A DNA stretch of 64,000 nucleotides from Methylobacterium sp. J-078 (GTDB lineage Bacteria; Pseudomonadota; Alphaproteobacteria; Rhizobiales; Beijerinckiaceae): NCBI RefSeq assembly GCF_022829285.1, contig NZ_JAKSYI010000141.1, positions 1-64,000 of the forward strand, in the 5' to 3' direction. Below the pieces are notes generated by a model. It saw only the letters and a list, made by a program, of their open reading frames with translations. It had not been told where the DNA came from and did not search any database. Positions 8,044 to 18,180 of this stretch are shown piece by piece. The position numbers and the translations under genes are program-made. The stretch's first letter is position 1, and every line of letters begins with the position of its first letter.

Positions 8044-9456
8044 TCAGAGCGAGTAGTACATCGTGAACTCGACGGGGTGCGGAGTCATCTCGTAGCGCAT
8101 GACCTCCGTCATCTTCAGCTCGATGAACGAGTCGATCTGGTCGTCCGTGAAGACGTTGCCGGCCTTGAGGAAGGCGCGGTCGCGGTCGAGGTTCTGCAGG
8201 GCCTCACGGAGCGAGCCGCAGACGGTGGGGATCTTCTTCAACTCGCGCGGGGGCAGGTCGTAGAGATCCTTGTCCATGGCGGCACCCGGATCGATCTTGT
8301 TGATGATGCCGTCGAGGCCGGCCATCAGCAGGGCCGAGAAGGCGAGGTAGGGGTTCGCCATCGGGTCGGGGAAGCGGACCTCGACGCGCTTGGCCTTCGG
8401 GTTCGTCGTCCACGGGATACGGCAGGAGGCCGAGCGGTTGCGGGCCGAGTAGGCGAGCAGCACGGGGGCCTCGTAGCCCGGCACCAAGCGCTTGTAGGAG
8501 TTGGTCGACGGGTTGGTGAAGGCGTTGAGCGCCTTGGCGTGGCGGATGATGCCGCCGATGTACCAGAGGCATTCCTGGGAGAGGTCGGCATACTTGTCAC
8601 CGGCAAACAGCGGCTTGCCGTCCTTCCAGATCGACTGGTGCACGTGCATGCCCGAGCCGTTATCGCCGTAGACGGGCTTCGGCATGAACGTCGCGGTCTT
8701 GCCGTAGCTCTGGGCGACCTGATGGATGCAGTACTTGTAGATCTGCATGTGGTCGGCGAGCAGCGTCAGGGTGTCGAACTTCATGCCGAGTTCGTGCTGG
8801 GCGGAGGCCACCTCGTGGTGGTGCTTCTCGACCTTCACGCCCATGGACTGCATGGCGGCCAGCATCTCGCCGCGCATGTCCTGCGCCGAGTCCTGCGGCG
8901 GCACCGGGAAGTAGCCGCCCTTGGTGGCGACGCGGTGGCCGAGGTTGCCGCCCTCGTAGTCGGTGAAGCCGTTGGTCGGCAGCTCGGTCGAGTCGAGCTG
9001 GAAGCCGGTGTGGTAGGGGTCGGAGCCGAACTTCACGTCGTCGAACACGAAGAACTCGGCTTCGGGGCCGACATAGATGGTGTCGCCGATACCGGTGGAC
9101 TTCAGGAAGGCCTCGGCCAGCTTGGCGGTGCCGCGCGGGTCACGGCTGTAGGGCGCGCCCGTGGAGGGCTCGAGCACGTCGCAGACGATCGACATGGTCG
9201 AGGCCGAGAAGAACGGGTCCATGCAGGCGGTGGCCGGGTCCGGCATCAGCAGCATGTCGGATTCATTGATGGCCTTCCAGCCGGCGATCGACGAGCCGTC
9301 GAACATCGTGCCTTCGGAGAACATCTCGTCGTCGATGAGGGAGACGTCGAACGTGACGTGCTGCCACTTACCGCGCGGATCGGTGAACCGAAGGTCGACG
9401 TACTTGACGTCGTTGTCCTTAATTTCCTTCAGGACGTCGGCTGCAGTCTTGGCCAT
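8044..9456 (-). CDS. glnA: Glutamine synthetase type I (GSI-beta)
   Basis: The 470-residue product matches the 12-subunit bacterial glutamine synthetase, which joins ammonium and glutamate at the cost of ATP. MFDGSSIAGWKAINESD near the N-terminus, GPEAEFFVFDD and NGSGMHVHQS are metal/ATP/glutamate-site motifs. DLYDLPP near residue 405 contains the Tyr that is adenylylated by GlnE in GSI-beta enzymes. It lies downstream of a GNAT gene and glnB on the same strand. A 289-bp leader separates it from the GNAT stop, so glnA may have its own promoter as well as read-through from the NtrC-marked glnB promoter. Confidence 0.98.
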   Translation of the reverse strand: MAKTAADVLKEIKDNDVKYVDLRFTDPRGKWQHVTFDVSLIDDEMFSEGTMFDGSSIAGWKAINESDMLLMPDPATACMDPFFSASTMSIVCDVLEPSTGAPYSRDPRGTAKLAEAFLKSTGIGDTIYVGPEAEFFVFDDVKFGSDPYHTGFQLDSTELPTNGFTDYEGGNLGHRVATKGGYFPVPPQDSAQDMRGEMLAAMQSMGVKVEKHHHEVASAQHELGMKFDTLTLLADHMQIYKYCIHQVAQSYGKTATFMPKPVYGDNGSGMHVHQSIWKDGKPLFAGDKYADLSQECLWYIGGIIRHAKALNAFTNPSTNSYKRLVPGYEAPVLLAYSARNRSASCRIPWTTNPKAKRVEVRFPDPMANPYLAFSALLMAGLDGIINKIDPGAAMDKDLYDLPPRELKKIPTVCGSLREALQNLDRDRAFLKAGNVFTDDQIDSFIELKMTEVMRYEMTPHPVEFTMYYSL

Positions 9457-9745
9457 CCTTGGGGGTCTCCTTCATGTCTCGGCCCGTTGCGGCCGTGGTT
9501 TTGCCGCAGCGTGCACCGGCGCGCCGCAGAGCGGAAGGGTCTCGGACGTCGAGCGCCTTGAGCGTCGTCGCCTTGGGCGTCGAGCGTTTAGCGCAGGTGG
9601 AGCCTCCGGGCCAGCGCAATTTAAAGGCCTCCGGCGCCGGGCGGCCGCCAGAAGAGACGCAAAAACAGAAACTTAGAACTGTCTTCGGGCGCTTCGAGAC
9701 CGGGCCGCGGGCCATGACGACATCGGGAGTCCGTGACGGATTCCG

Positions 9746-10207
9746 TCAGGGCATCAGGATCTTGCGCATCTGGATGCAGTCGGCCGCGTGCCCGACCAAT
9801 TCGGCCGCGTCCCAGGTGAAGCGGTGCCATCCCGTCGCTTCGTAGAAGCCGACCACGTCGGGGGCGGCGTTGACATGGAGCGTATGGATGGCGAATTGCC
9901 GGGCTCGTTCCTGCACCGCCTCGTCGAGCCGGCGGCCGAGCCCCCGGCCCTGATGCTCCGGTACGATCGCCACGAGGCGGACGATCCCGGTCCCGTCGCG
10001 GCGGTCGTCGATCCGAACGACCCCGAGGGCGGTATCGCCGTCGGTGAGCAGCAGGGGATGGTGGTCGGGGTGGCGATCGTCCGGGTGGTTCGCGTCGTAG
10101 TCCGTCCGGCCACGCGGCACCCAGAGGACGGTGTGTCGGATACGATGGAAGTCCTGCCAGTCCCGCGGATCGGTGACCGGCTTGAGCCGGCATCCGGCCT
10201 GCGCCAC
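9746..10207 (-). CDS. GNAT family N-acetyltransferase
   Basis: About 153 residues starting at GTG 10207. The acetyl-CoA pyrophosphate loop reads PEHQGRGLGRRLDE, the classic GNAT motif A. An N-terminal DFHRIRHTVLWVPRGRTDYDANHPDD segment resembles small YjcF/ElaA-type acetyltransferases, and the C-terminal half has the GFYEATGW element. It sits 20 bp after glnB and upstream of glnA, within a nitrogen-control locus. The substrate is unknown. The start was taken from the first plausible initiation codon after glnB; the Shine-Dalgarno is weak, so a few residues either way are possible. Confidence 0.82.
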   Translation of the reverse strand: MAQAGCRLKPVTDPRDWQDFHRIRHTVLWVPRGRTDYDANHPDDRHPDHHPLLLTDGDTALGVVRIDDRRDGTGIVRLVAIVPEHQGRGLGRRLDEAVQERARQFAIHTLHVNAAPDVVGFYEATGWHRFTWDAAELVGHAADCIQMRKILMP

Positions 10208-10227
10208 GGAACCGAGGCCTATAGACT

Positions 10228-10566
10228 TCAGATCGCGTCGGTCCCGGTCTCGCCGGTGCGGATGCGGATGGCTTCCTCGATGGTGGAGACGAAGATCTTG
10301 CCGTCGCCGATGCGCCCGGTCTGGGCGGATTTGCGGATCGCCTCCACGGCCCCCTCCACCAGCGCGTCCGACAGGACGATCTCGAGCTTCACCTTCGGCA
10401 GGAAATCGACGACGTACTCGGCACCCCGATAGAGCTCGGTGTGGCCCTTCTGGCGCCCGAAGCCCTTCGCCTCGATCACGGTGATGCCCTGGAGGCCGAC
10501 CTCCTGAAGAGCTTCCTTCACCTCGTCCAGTTTGAAAGGCTTGATGATCGCTTCGATCTTCTTCAT
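10228..10566 (-). CDS. glnB: Nitrogen regulatory protein P-II
   Basis: A 112-residue P-II protein. Tyr51 lies in the T loop (GHTELYRGAEY), the site uridylylated by GlnD when nitrogen is short. The second signature around residues 83-95 reads TGRIGDGKIFV. P-II senses 2-oxoglutarate and ATP/ADP and controls GlnE and NtrB. The ATG at 10566 gives the standard MKKIEAIIKPFKLDEV start; the longer frame upstream is not conserved-looking. An exact NtrC-type palindrome lies about 100 bp upstream, which supports nitrogen regulation of the operon. Confidence 0.97.
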   Translation of the reverse strand: MKKIEAIIKPFKLDEVKEALQEVGLQGITVIEAKGFGRQKGHTELYRGAEYVVDFLPKVKLEIVLSDALVEGAVEAIRKSAQTGRIGDGKIFVSTIEEAIRIRTGETGTDAI

Positions 10567-10662
10567 GCCGGGCGGGCCTGACCTCGATGCTGCTTGACCC
10601 ATCGTTGGTATCATCGCCGTCCGGCCTTCGCCACGCCGTTTTGCTCTGAGACGGCGGAAAAC

Positions 10663-10679
10663 TGCACAACGAACGTGCA
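10663..10679. promoter_or_regulatory. NtrC-type operator upstream of glnB
   Basis: The sequence TGCACAACGAACGTGCA is an exact TGCAC-N7-GTGCA palindrome, the classical NtrC enhancer half-site arrangement. It lies 97 bp upstream of the glnB start, a usual enhancer distance. I did not find a convincing sigma-54 -24/-12 element by eye between it and glnB. Confidence 0.75.
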
Positions 10680-10761
10680 CAGGCGGCAAATCGTTTGGGC
10701 GAATGCCAGAGTCCGAAGCGGTTTCGTGGGTCCCGGACAGGCATTGCAGGAGGAATTCCCG

Positions 10762-12267
10762 ATGACGACGCAGCGCCTGCTTGACGTCGAGGCGATGCGC
10801 CGGGTCGATGCGGCCGCCATCGCGGGCGGAACGCCCGGCCGCGTGCTGATGGAGCGGGCCGGCGCGGCGGTGGCGGAGCGGGCGCGCCTCCTGGCCGGCG
10901 AGGGCGGCCGCATCCTCGTCCTATGCGGTCCCGGCAACAACGGCGGCGACGGCTTCGTGGCCGCCCGTCTCCTCGCCGAGGCGGGCTTCGCGGTGCACCT
11001 CGTCGCCCTCGCGCCGGTCGCGGCCCTGTCCGGCGACGCGGCCCTCGCCGCGTCCGGCTGGACCGGTCCGGTCGGCACCCTGACGGAGGTCGGCGAACTC
11101 GGGGACTACGCCCTCGCGATCGACGCGCTCTTCGGGGCCGGGCTCGCCCGGGACCTCGCGCCGGATGTTGCATCCCTGGCCGCGCGTCTCGCCGCATATG
11201 GCACCACCGTTCTGGCGGTGGATGTGCCGAGCGGCGTCGACGGCGATACCGGCGCCGTGCGCGGCGCGGCCTTCCGCGCGACAGAGACCGTTACCTTCGT
11301 GGCCTTGAAGCCGGGGCACCTTCTCCAGCCCGGTCGCGACCTGTGCGGCGCCCTCCATCTGGCCGAGATCGGCACCACTGACGCCGATCTCGCGGCCGGG
11401 CTCGCCGAGGCCCCCGCCCTCTGGCGCAACGGTCCGGACCTCTGGAGCCACCTCCTTCCGCGCCTGAACGCAGCGAGCCACAAGTACACGCGCGGGCACG
11501 CGCTCGTGCTCTCCGGGCCGGCCACGAAGACCGGTGCCGCCCGGATGGCGGCGCGGGCCGCCCTGCGCGTCGGCGCCGGGCTCGTCACCCTGGTCTCGCC
11601 GACCGGCGCCCTCGCCGAGAATGCCGCCCACTGCACCGCGATCATGCAGCGCGCCTGCGACGGCGCCGACGATCTCGACGACCTCCTGGTCGACGAGCGC
11701 CTGAACGTGGTGCTGGCCGGCCCCGGCCTCGGCGTCGGCTCGGGCACCCGCGATCTCGTGGCGGTGGCGGCCGCAACGGGGCGCGCCCTCGTCCTCGACG
11801 CGGATGCGCTGACGAGCTTCAAGGGGCAGGCCCGCCTCCTTGCGGCACACCTGTCGGACAGCGACGCCCGGGCCGTGCTCACGCCGCACGAGGGCGAGTT
11901 CGCCCGCCTGTTCGAGGGGACGGGCGCGCTCGATCCGGAAGCCGGCAAGCTGGAGCGGGCGCGGCGCGCGGCCGCCCTCGCCGGGGCCGTCGTCGTCCTC
12001 AAGGGCGCCGACACGGTCATCGCGGCGCCCGACGGCCGCGCCGCGATCAACGATCACGGCACCCCCTATCTCGGCACGGCCGGTTCCGGCGACGTGCTCG
12101 CCGGGCTGGTCGCGGGGCTGCTCGCGCAGGGCATGGAGCCGTTCGAGGCGGCCTGCGCCGCCGTCTGGCTGCACGGCGACGCGGGCCTGCGCCACGGGCC
12201 GGGCCTCATCGCCGAGGACCTGCCGGAACTGATGCCGCAGGTGCTGCGGGCGCTCCTCGGCGCCTGA
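10762..12267 (+). CDS. nnr: Bifunctional NAD(P)H-hydrate repair enzyme (epimerase + dehydratase)
   Basis: A 501-residue fusion. The N-terminal YjeF_N domain (residues ~1-215) carries LCGPGNNGGDGFVAARLL and DVPSGVDGDTG, and epimerises NAD(P)HX. The C-terminal carbohydrate-kinase-like domain carries KTGAARMAARAALRVGAGLV, TPHEGEFARLF and GTAGSGDVLAGLVAG, and dehydrates S-NAD(P)HX using ADP. Together they repair damaged nicotinamide cofactors. AGGAGG lies eight bases before ATG 10762, which fixes the start within a longer open frame. It is divergent from glnB, and the NtrC palindrome lies between them but nearer this gene, so co-regulation is possible. Confidence 0.95.
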   Translation: MTTQRLLDVEAMRRVDAAAIAGGTPGRVLMERAGAAVAERARLLAGEGGRILVLCGPGNNGGDGFVAARLLAEAGFAVHLVALAPVAALSGDAALAASGWTGPVGTLTEVGELGDYALAIDALFGAGLARDLAPDVASLAARLAAYGTTVLAVDVPSGVDGDTGAVRGAAFRATETVTFVALKPGHLLQPGRDLCGALHLAEIGTTDADLAAGLAEAPALWRNGPDLWSHLLPRLNAASHKYTRGHALVLSGPATKTGAARMAARAALRVGAGLVTLVSPTGALAENAAHCTAIMQRACDGADDLDDLLVDERLNVVLAGPGLGVGSGTRDLVAVAAATGRALVLDADALTSFKGQARLLAAHLSDSDARAVLTPHEGEFARLFEGTGALDPEAGKLERARRAAALAGAVVVLKGADTVIAAPDGRAAINDHGTPYLGTAGSGDVLAGLVAGLLAQGMEPFEAACAAVWLHGDAGLRHGPGLIAEDLPELMPQVLRALLGA

Positions 12268-12281
12268 CCGGCGTCCGGCGC

Positions 12282-13748
12282 TCAGGTCACTTCGAACAAT
12301 GTCCAGAGCCCGGTGTCGAAGCGCTCCAGAACCGTGGAGCTGATGAGCCAGCGGCCCGGATTGTCCGCCTTGAAGGCGATGCGGGCCGTGCGGCCCTCCA
12401 GGAGCTGGAAGGTGTCGAGCCAGTAGGGTTCCCAACCGTCGTCGAGGGGATGGAGCAGCCGGAAGGCGTGCCCGTGCAGGTGGAGCGCTTGTGGAAAGGC
12501 GGTGGCGTTCTTGATCGCCAGGACCACCACCTGGCCCCGCTTCACGGAAAACAGGGGCGCCAGGCCGGCGCTGCCGCTGGCGCCGTTCACCGCCCAGATC
12601 CGAGCCGGATCGCCGGTATAGACGGGTTCCGCCGCCGGCTTGTCCTTGTCGATGCGGGCGCCGCCCGTGATCGTGATATCGCGCCGGACCGCGTTCTGGA
12701 GTTTCACCTCGGCGGGCAGGAGGGCGTTCTCACCGATCTTGGTGATCGCCGGCCGCGCCGGGGCGACGGGCTGGCCCGCCACCGCCAGGGTCGCGAGCAC
12801 GAGGCCGTTGCCGACGAGAGCCGTGACGCTGCCGGTGGCGCCGGCCTCCGTCGGCAGGTCGAGCATCAGGTCGTAGCGGGTGCCGGGCGGGAAGGGCAGG
12901 GTGGCCCGCAGGGGCTCGAAGGTGTCGGTGGGCTGCCCGTCCACCGCCAGCACGTAGACCTTCACGCCGTCGAAGCGGATGCGCGTGCCGCGCGCGTTGC
13001 AGACGTTGCCGAGGCGCAGGCGCACCCGGCTGCCCGGCCGCCCCGTGATCGTCGCCGGAACCGGGGCCCCGTTCAGAGTCACCAAGCTGCCGAGGCGGCC
13101 TGAACTCGCCGCGAACGCGGTCTGGCCGAACGGCAGCAGACTGGCATCCTCCTCGATCCGCCAGTCCTGCATGAGCAGTGTGAGGTCCTGATCGGCCGCC
13201 GGGGGCGAGGCCTCCTCCACCACGAGTGCTCCGGCGAGGCCGCGCCCCGAAGGCTCGCTCGATCCGCCTATCACCAGAGGGCGGATCAGGAAGGTGCCGG
13301 CATCGGGCGGCACGAACGCGTAGGAGAAATCGGCGCCGGGGGCGATCGGTGCTTGAGTGACGCCGCCGACGCCGTCCATCGGGTTCTGGTTGCGCACCCC
13401 GTGCCAGTGCAGGCTGAGAGGCTTGTCCGTCCGGTTCTCGACCTTGAGCCGGACGGTCTCCCCGAGCTTGATCCGCACCACGGGCGGCGGCGATGTCGCG
13501 TCGAATGTCCAGACCGGCGTCGCGGCCGCGGGCTCGGGCTTCAGGCGCGTGCTGCCAGGCGCGGCCCTCAGGATCCGCTCGGGGCCGGCGGATGGCGCTT
13601 CGCCGGACGGCGAAACAGGTCCCTTGGGTTTTCCTGCCTGTGCCATCGTCCCGCGCGGTGCCAGGGCCAGGGCCGCTGCTCCGCCGAGCAGGACGCGGCG
13701 CGGAACCGAGACGGAAGCGTGCGGCGCGGGCGATCGGGGCTTCGGCAT
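12282..13748 (-). CDS. Multicopper oxidase-like protein, most copper ligands missing
   Basis: A 488-residue cupredoxin-type protein with an N-terminal PRRVLLGGAAALALA stretch, a probable Tat signal. The first copper motif HWHG is present (residues 114-117). The second motif, normally HSH, is replaced by LIRPLV near 155. The third reads QALHLHGH (420-427), lacking the type-1 His. The fourth, normally HCHxxxHxxxxM, reads LISSTVLERFDTG near 469. A working T1/T2/T3 centre therefore cannot form. The fold resembles SufI/FtsP, a copper-free member that acts structurally. ATG 13748 was chosen because it places the twin-Arg signal at the N-terminus. It is convergent with nnr. Confidence 0.85.
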   Translation of the reverse strand: MPKPRSPAPHASVSVPRRVLLGGAAALALAPRGTMAQAGKPKGPVSPSGEAPSAGPERILRAAPGSTRLKPEPAAATPVWTFDATSPPPVVRIKLGETVRLKVENRTDKPLSLHWHGVRNQNPMDGVGGVTQAPIAPGADFSYAFVPPDAGTFLIRPLVIGGSSEPSGRGLAGALVVEEASPPAADQDLTLLMQDWRIEEDASLLPFGQTAFAASSGRLGSLVTLNGAPVPATITGRPGSRVRLRLGNVCNARGTRIRFDGVKVYVLAVDGQPTDTFEPLRATLPFPPGTRYDLMLDLPTEAGATGSVTALVGNGLVLATLAVAGQPVAPARPAITKIGENALLPAEVKLQNAVRRDITITGGARIDKDKPAAEPVYTGDPARIWAVNGASGSAGLAPLFSVKRGQVVVLAIKNATAFPQALHLHGHAFRLLHPLDDGWEPYWLDTFQLLEGRTARIAFKADNPGRWLISSTVLERFDTGLWTLFEVT

Positions 13749-13959
13749 GGAACCTCGGAGATTCGGAGAGGGGCTCGGCGCGGGCGCGTCCGCGCAGCGC
13801 TTGTAGAATGCGGCTCCTCCGGATTCCAACCGCGCGAGCAGCGATGAAAGGCGCACGGCGTCGAACCGGGACGGTCCCGACTTTTTTTGATGCGGCCCGT
13901 GGCGCGCGTGCTATAGGACCGCGCTCTGGCGGCGGAATGCGCGCTGGGCGTTGGCGCTT

Positions 13960-14044
13960 GCGGGCGTGGCGGAACTGGTAGACGCGCTGGATTTAGGTTC
14001 CAGTGTCGCAAGACGTGGGGGTTCGAGCCCCTCCGCCCGCACCA
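13960..14044 (+). tRNA. tRNA-Leu (TAG)
   Basis: An 85-nt class II tRNA with a long variable arm and encoded CCA. The anticodon loop TTTAGGT gives TAG. Acceptor stem GCGGGCG pairs with CGCCCGC. A TATAGG box lies about 45 bp upstream (13912-13917). Confidence 0.95.
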
Positions 14045-14220
14045 GTCCTTCGCCGTCGGGAACGGATTGGCTCATAGCGATGGCCGCCCGGCCCGCCGTA
14101 GGGAGTCGGCCCCTCGGCGGCGCGATGTCCTGTCGCCGACCTCGTTCCGGTCCGTATCGGCGGACCGCGAGGGACCGAACGACACCACGCGATCACACGG
14201 ACGACAGCGGAAAGACGACC

Positions 14221-15663
14221 ATGCAGGTGACCGAGACACTCTCCCAGGGACTGAAGCGCGAGTTTCAGGTCCTGCTCGCCGCGAACGAGCTCGAGGAGCG
14301 CCTGACGAGCGAGCTGTCGACCCTGAAGGACAAGGCCCAGATCAAGGGCTTCCGCCCCGGCAAGGTGCCGGTCGCGCACCTGCGCAAGCTCTACGGCCGC
14401 TCCGTGATGGCCGACGTGCTGCAGAACGCCGTCAACGAGGCGAACCAGAAGATCGTTTCCGAGAACAACCTCAAGCTCGCCCTTGAGCCCAAGATCGAGT
14501 TCCCCGGCGAGAAGTCGATCGTCGAGCGGGCGCTCGACGCCAAGGACGACGTCTCCTTCAACGTCGCCCTCGAGGTGTTGCCGACCTTCGAGCTCGTCGA
14601 CCTGTCCGACGTCAGCCTGACCAAGCAGGTGGCCAAGCCCTCCGACGAGGAGGTTGACGAGGCCATCACCCGCATGGCGTCGTCCAACCGCGCCTTTGCC
14701 CCCCGCGAGGAGGGCGCCCCCGCCGAGACCGGCGACCGCGTCACCATCGACTTCGTCGGCCGCATCGACGGCACCGAGTTCGAGGGCGGCAAGGGGGAGG
14801 GCATCGACCTGGAGCTCGGCTCCGGCTCGTTCATTCCCGGCTTCGAGGACCAGCTCGTCGGCGCCAAGGTCGGTGAAAGCCGTGTCGTCAAGTCGACCTT
14901 CCCTGAGGCCTACGGCGCCGAGCAGCTCGCCGGCAAGGACGCCGAGTTCGACGTCACCGTGACGGCGATCCAGGCCCCCGGCGAGACCAAGATCGACGAC
15001 GAGCTCGCCAAGGGATTCGGCATGGAATCGCTGGAGAAGCTCAAGGAGGCTGTCTCCACCGCCATCGGCAGCGACTTCGAGGCGCAGTCCCGCCGCAAGC
15101 TCAAGAAGGACCTCCTCGACGCCCTCGACACCAAGTACGCCTTCGATCTGCCTCCGAGCCTCGTTCACCAGGAGTTCGCCGCCGTGTGGGCCCAGGTCGA
15201 GCAGGATCTGAAGACCCGCGGCAAGACCTTCGAGGACGAGGGCACCACCGAGGAGAAGGCCACCGCCGAGTACCGCAAAATCGCCGAGCGCCGCGTGCGT
15301 CTCGGCTTGGTGCTTGCGCAGGCCGGTGAGACGGCCGATATCAAGGTGACGGACGACGAGGTGAACCAGGCGCTGATCGCCCGGGTGCGGCAGTATCCCG
15401 GCCAGGAGCAGCAGGTCTGGGACTTCTACCGCAAGAACGCCCAGGCGCTCGCCGAGCTGCGCGCGCCGATCTTCGAGGAGAAGGTCGTCGACCACGTCCT
15501 CGCGCAGGTGAAGCTCGTCGAGGAGGTGGTCTCGAAGGAGGCGCTGTTCGCCGACGAGGACGCCGCGGCAGAAGGCACCGAGGCGAAAGCCGAGGCCGCC
15601 GCGACGGACGAGGCGGCCCCGAGCGGCGAAGAGGCCCTTCCCGCCGTCGCCAAGGCCGATTGA
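14221..15663 (+). CDS. tig: Trigger factor (ribosome-associated chaperone/PPIase)
   Basis: The product is 480 residues. The N-terminal ribosome-binding domain includes GFRPGKVPVAHLRKLYG, the loop that contacts protein L23. The middle FKBP-type PPIase domain begins TGDRVTIDFVGRIDGTEFEGG. A helical chaperone domain follows, and an Ala/Glu-rich tail (residues ~450-480) ends the protein. It binds nascent chains at the exit tunnel. It opens the tig-clpP-clpX-lon protein-quality block, an order common in proteobacteria. Confidence 0.97.
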   Translation: MQVTETLSQGLKREFQVLLAANELEERLTSELSTLKDKAQIKGFRPGKVPVAHLRKLYGRSVMADVLQNAVNEANQKIVSENNLKLALEPKIEFPGEKSIVERALDAKDDVSFNVALEVLPTFELVDLSDVSLTKQVAKPSDEEVDEAITRMASSNRAFAPREEGAPAETGDRVTIDFVGRIDGTEFEGGKGEGIDLELGSGSFIPGFEDQLVGAKVGESRVVKSTFPEAYGAEQLAGKDAEFDVTVTAIQAPGETKIDDELAKGFGMESLEKLKEAVSTAIGSDFEAQSRRKLKKDLLDALDTKYAFDLPPSLVHQEFAAVWAQVEQDLKTRGKTFEDEGTTEEKATAEYRKIAERRVRLGLVLAQAGETADIKVTDDEVNQALIARVRQYPGQEQQVWDFYRKNAQALAELRAPIFEEKVVDHVLAQVKLVEEVVSKEALFADEDAAAEGTEAKAEAAATDEAAPSGEEALPAVAKAD

Positions 15664-15790
15664 TCCCGCCTGCTCCACGAGGGCGGCGGGCCGAGAGTAA
15701 GGCGATGTTCACCATCGCCGTAGTTCGCTGAAACGTCCGGCGCGCGCCCGATTCGCGGCGCGGCCGGACCCCTTGAATCTGGGGCACGTG

Positions 15791-16420
15791 ATGATGAGAG
15801 ATCCGGTCGACTATTATAACAGTGCGCTCGTGCCCATGGTGGTCGAGCAGTCGAGCCGCGGTGAGCGTGCCTTCGACATCTATTCGCGCCTGCTGCGCGA
15901 GCGCATCATCTTCCTCACCGGCCCGGTCGAGGATTACGGCGCGTCGCTGATCGTCGCGCAGCTGCTCTTCCTCGAGGCCGAGAACCCCAAGAAGGAAATT
16001 TCCTTCTACATCAACTCGCCGGGCGGCGTCGTGACATCCGGCCTGTCGATCTACGACACCATGCAGTTCATCCGCTGCCCCGTGACCACGCTCTGCGTCG
16101 GTCAGGCCGCGTCCATGGGTTCGCTGCTCCTCACCGCTGGTGAACCCGGCCATCGTTTTGCCCTGCCGAACGCCCGCATCATGGTGCACCAGCCCTCCGG
16201 CGGCTTCCAGGGACAGGCCACCGACATCCTGATCCATGCCCGCGAGATCGAGGCCCTCAAGAAGCGCCTCAACGAGATCTACGTGAAGCATACGGGGCGC
16301 GACTACGACGCCATCGTCAACGCGCTGGAGCGCGACAACTTCATGACGGCCGACGCCGCCAAGGAGTTCGGACTCATCGACGAAGTGATCCAGAAGCGGC
16401 CCGAGCCGGCCGCGGCCTGA
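15791..16420 (+). CDS. clpP: ATP-dependent Clp protease proteolytic subunit
   Basis: A 209-residue serine protease subunit. The catalytic Ser lies in GQAASMGSLLL and the catalytic His in ARIMVHQPSGG; INSPGG forms the oxyanion region. It assembles into a 14-mer barrel and degrades proteins delivered by ClpX or ClpA. ATG 15791 (MMRDPVDYYN) with GGGG six bases upstream matches the usual N-terminus VEQSSRGERAFDIYSRLL. The frame is open to an upstream TTG that is less likely. Confidence 0.97.
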   Translation: MMRDPVDYYNSALVPMVVEQSSRGERAFDIYSRLLRERIIFLTGPVEDYGASLIVAQLLFLEAENPKKEISFYINSPGGVVTSGLSIYDTMQFIRCPVTTLCVGQAASMGSLLLTAGEPGHRFALPNARIMVHQPSGGFQGQATDILIHAREIEALKKRLNEIYVKHTGRDYDAIVNALERDNFMTADAAKEFGLIDEVIQKRPEPAAA

Positions 16421-16427
16421 CCGACCG

Positions 16428-16460
16428 CGCGCCGGGCCGCGAGGCCCGGCGCGTCGTTTA
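16428..16460 (+). terminator. Intrinsic terminator after clpP
   Basis: A perfect 11-bp stem (16428-16438 with 16443-16453) with tetraloop GCGA, followed by TCGTTTA. It separates clpP from clpX, implying at least partly independent transcription. Confidence 0.75.
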
Positions 16461-16638
16461 GAGGCGGGACGCTTTTCTGAGCCCTGCCTTGATCCCGTCG
16501 CGGTCGCGTGCTTGCATCGCCAGTCTGATCGAGGCCGGCAGAAGCGCGCAGGTGACTGTTTCTTTAGGCGGACGCCATTAAATTCGAAGGATGCGTGTGC
16601 GCCCCGGACCGGCGCCATGCCCGCGAACGGAGACCGAT

Positions 16639-17910
<1,272 letters not shown>

Positions 17911-17946
17911 GGCCCGATCGGGGTCTCGTCAGGTCTGGGTGGTGCC

Positions 17947-17983
17947 TCGGGGCGGATGCTTGAAAACATCCGCCCCGATTTCC
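17947..17983 (+). terminator. Intrinsic terminator after clpX
   Basis: TCGGGGCGGATG and CATCCGCCCCGA form a perfect 12-bp stem with an 8-nt loop (CTTGAAAA), followed by TTTCC. Confidence 0.85.
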
Positions 17984-18180
17984 ATCTCAAGCCTCAGCGC
18001 GATGGCCGCATGCTCACCCCCTGAGGTGCGGTGTCCCGCCACCAGCCGCATCGTTCAAGACCGTTCCCAAGACAGTCTCCCACGACACTTCCGACCCCCT
18101 CGCGGCCCGGTCGGCCCCTGGCAGGATGCTTGCTCCGGAGGAGGAGCGACTGCCCGGCGTCCATCATGAGGAAGTCCGAT

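Noticed and set aside
7738..9561. 607-codon + strand frame opposite glnA
   Set aside because: It is the antisense shadow of glutamine synthetase; the translation is Val/Gly/His-rich without recognisable motifs.
10567..10662. Sigma-54 promoter for glnB
   Set aside because: No GG-N10-GC pair with acceptable flanks was found by eye on the minus strand; only the NtrC palindrome is supported.
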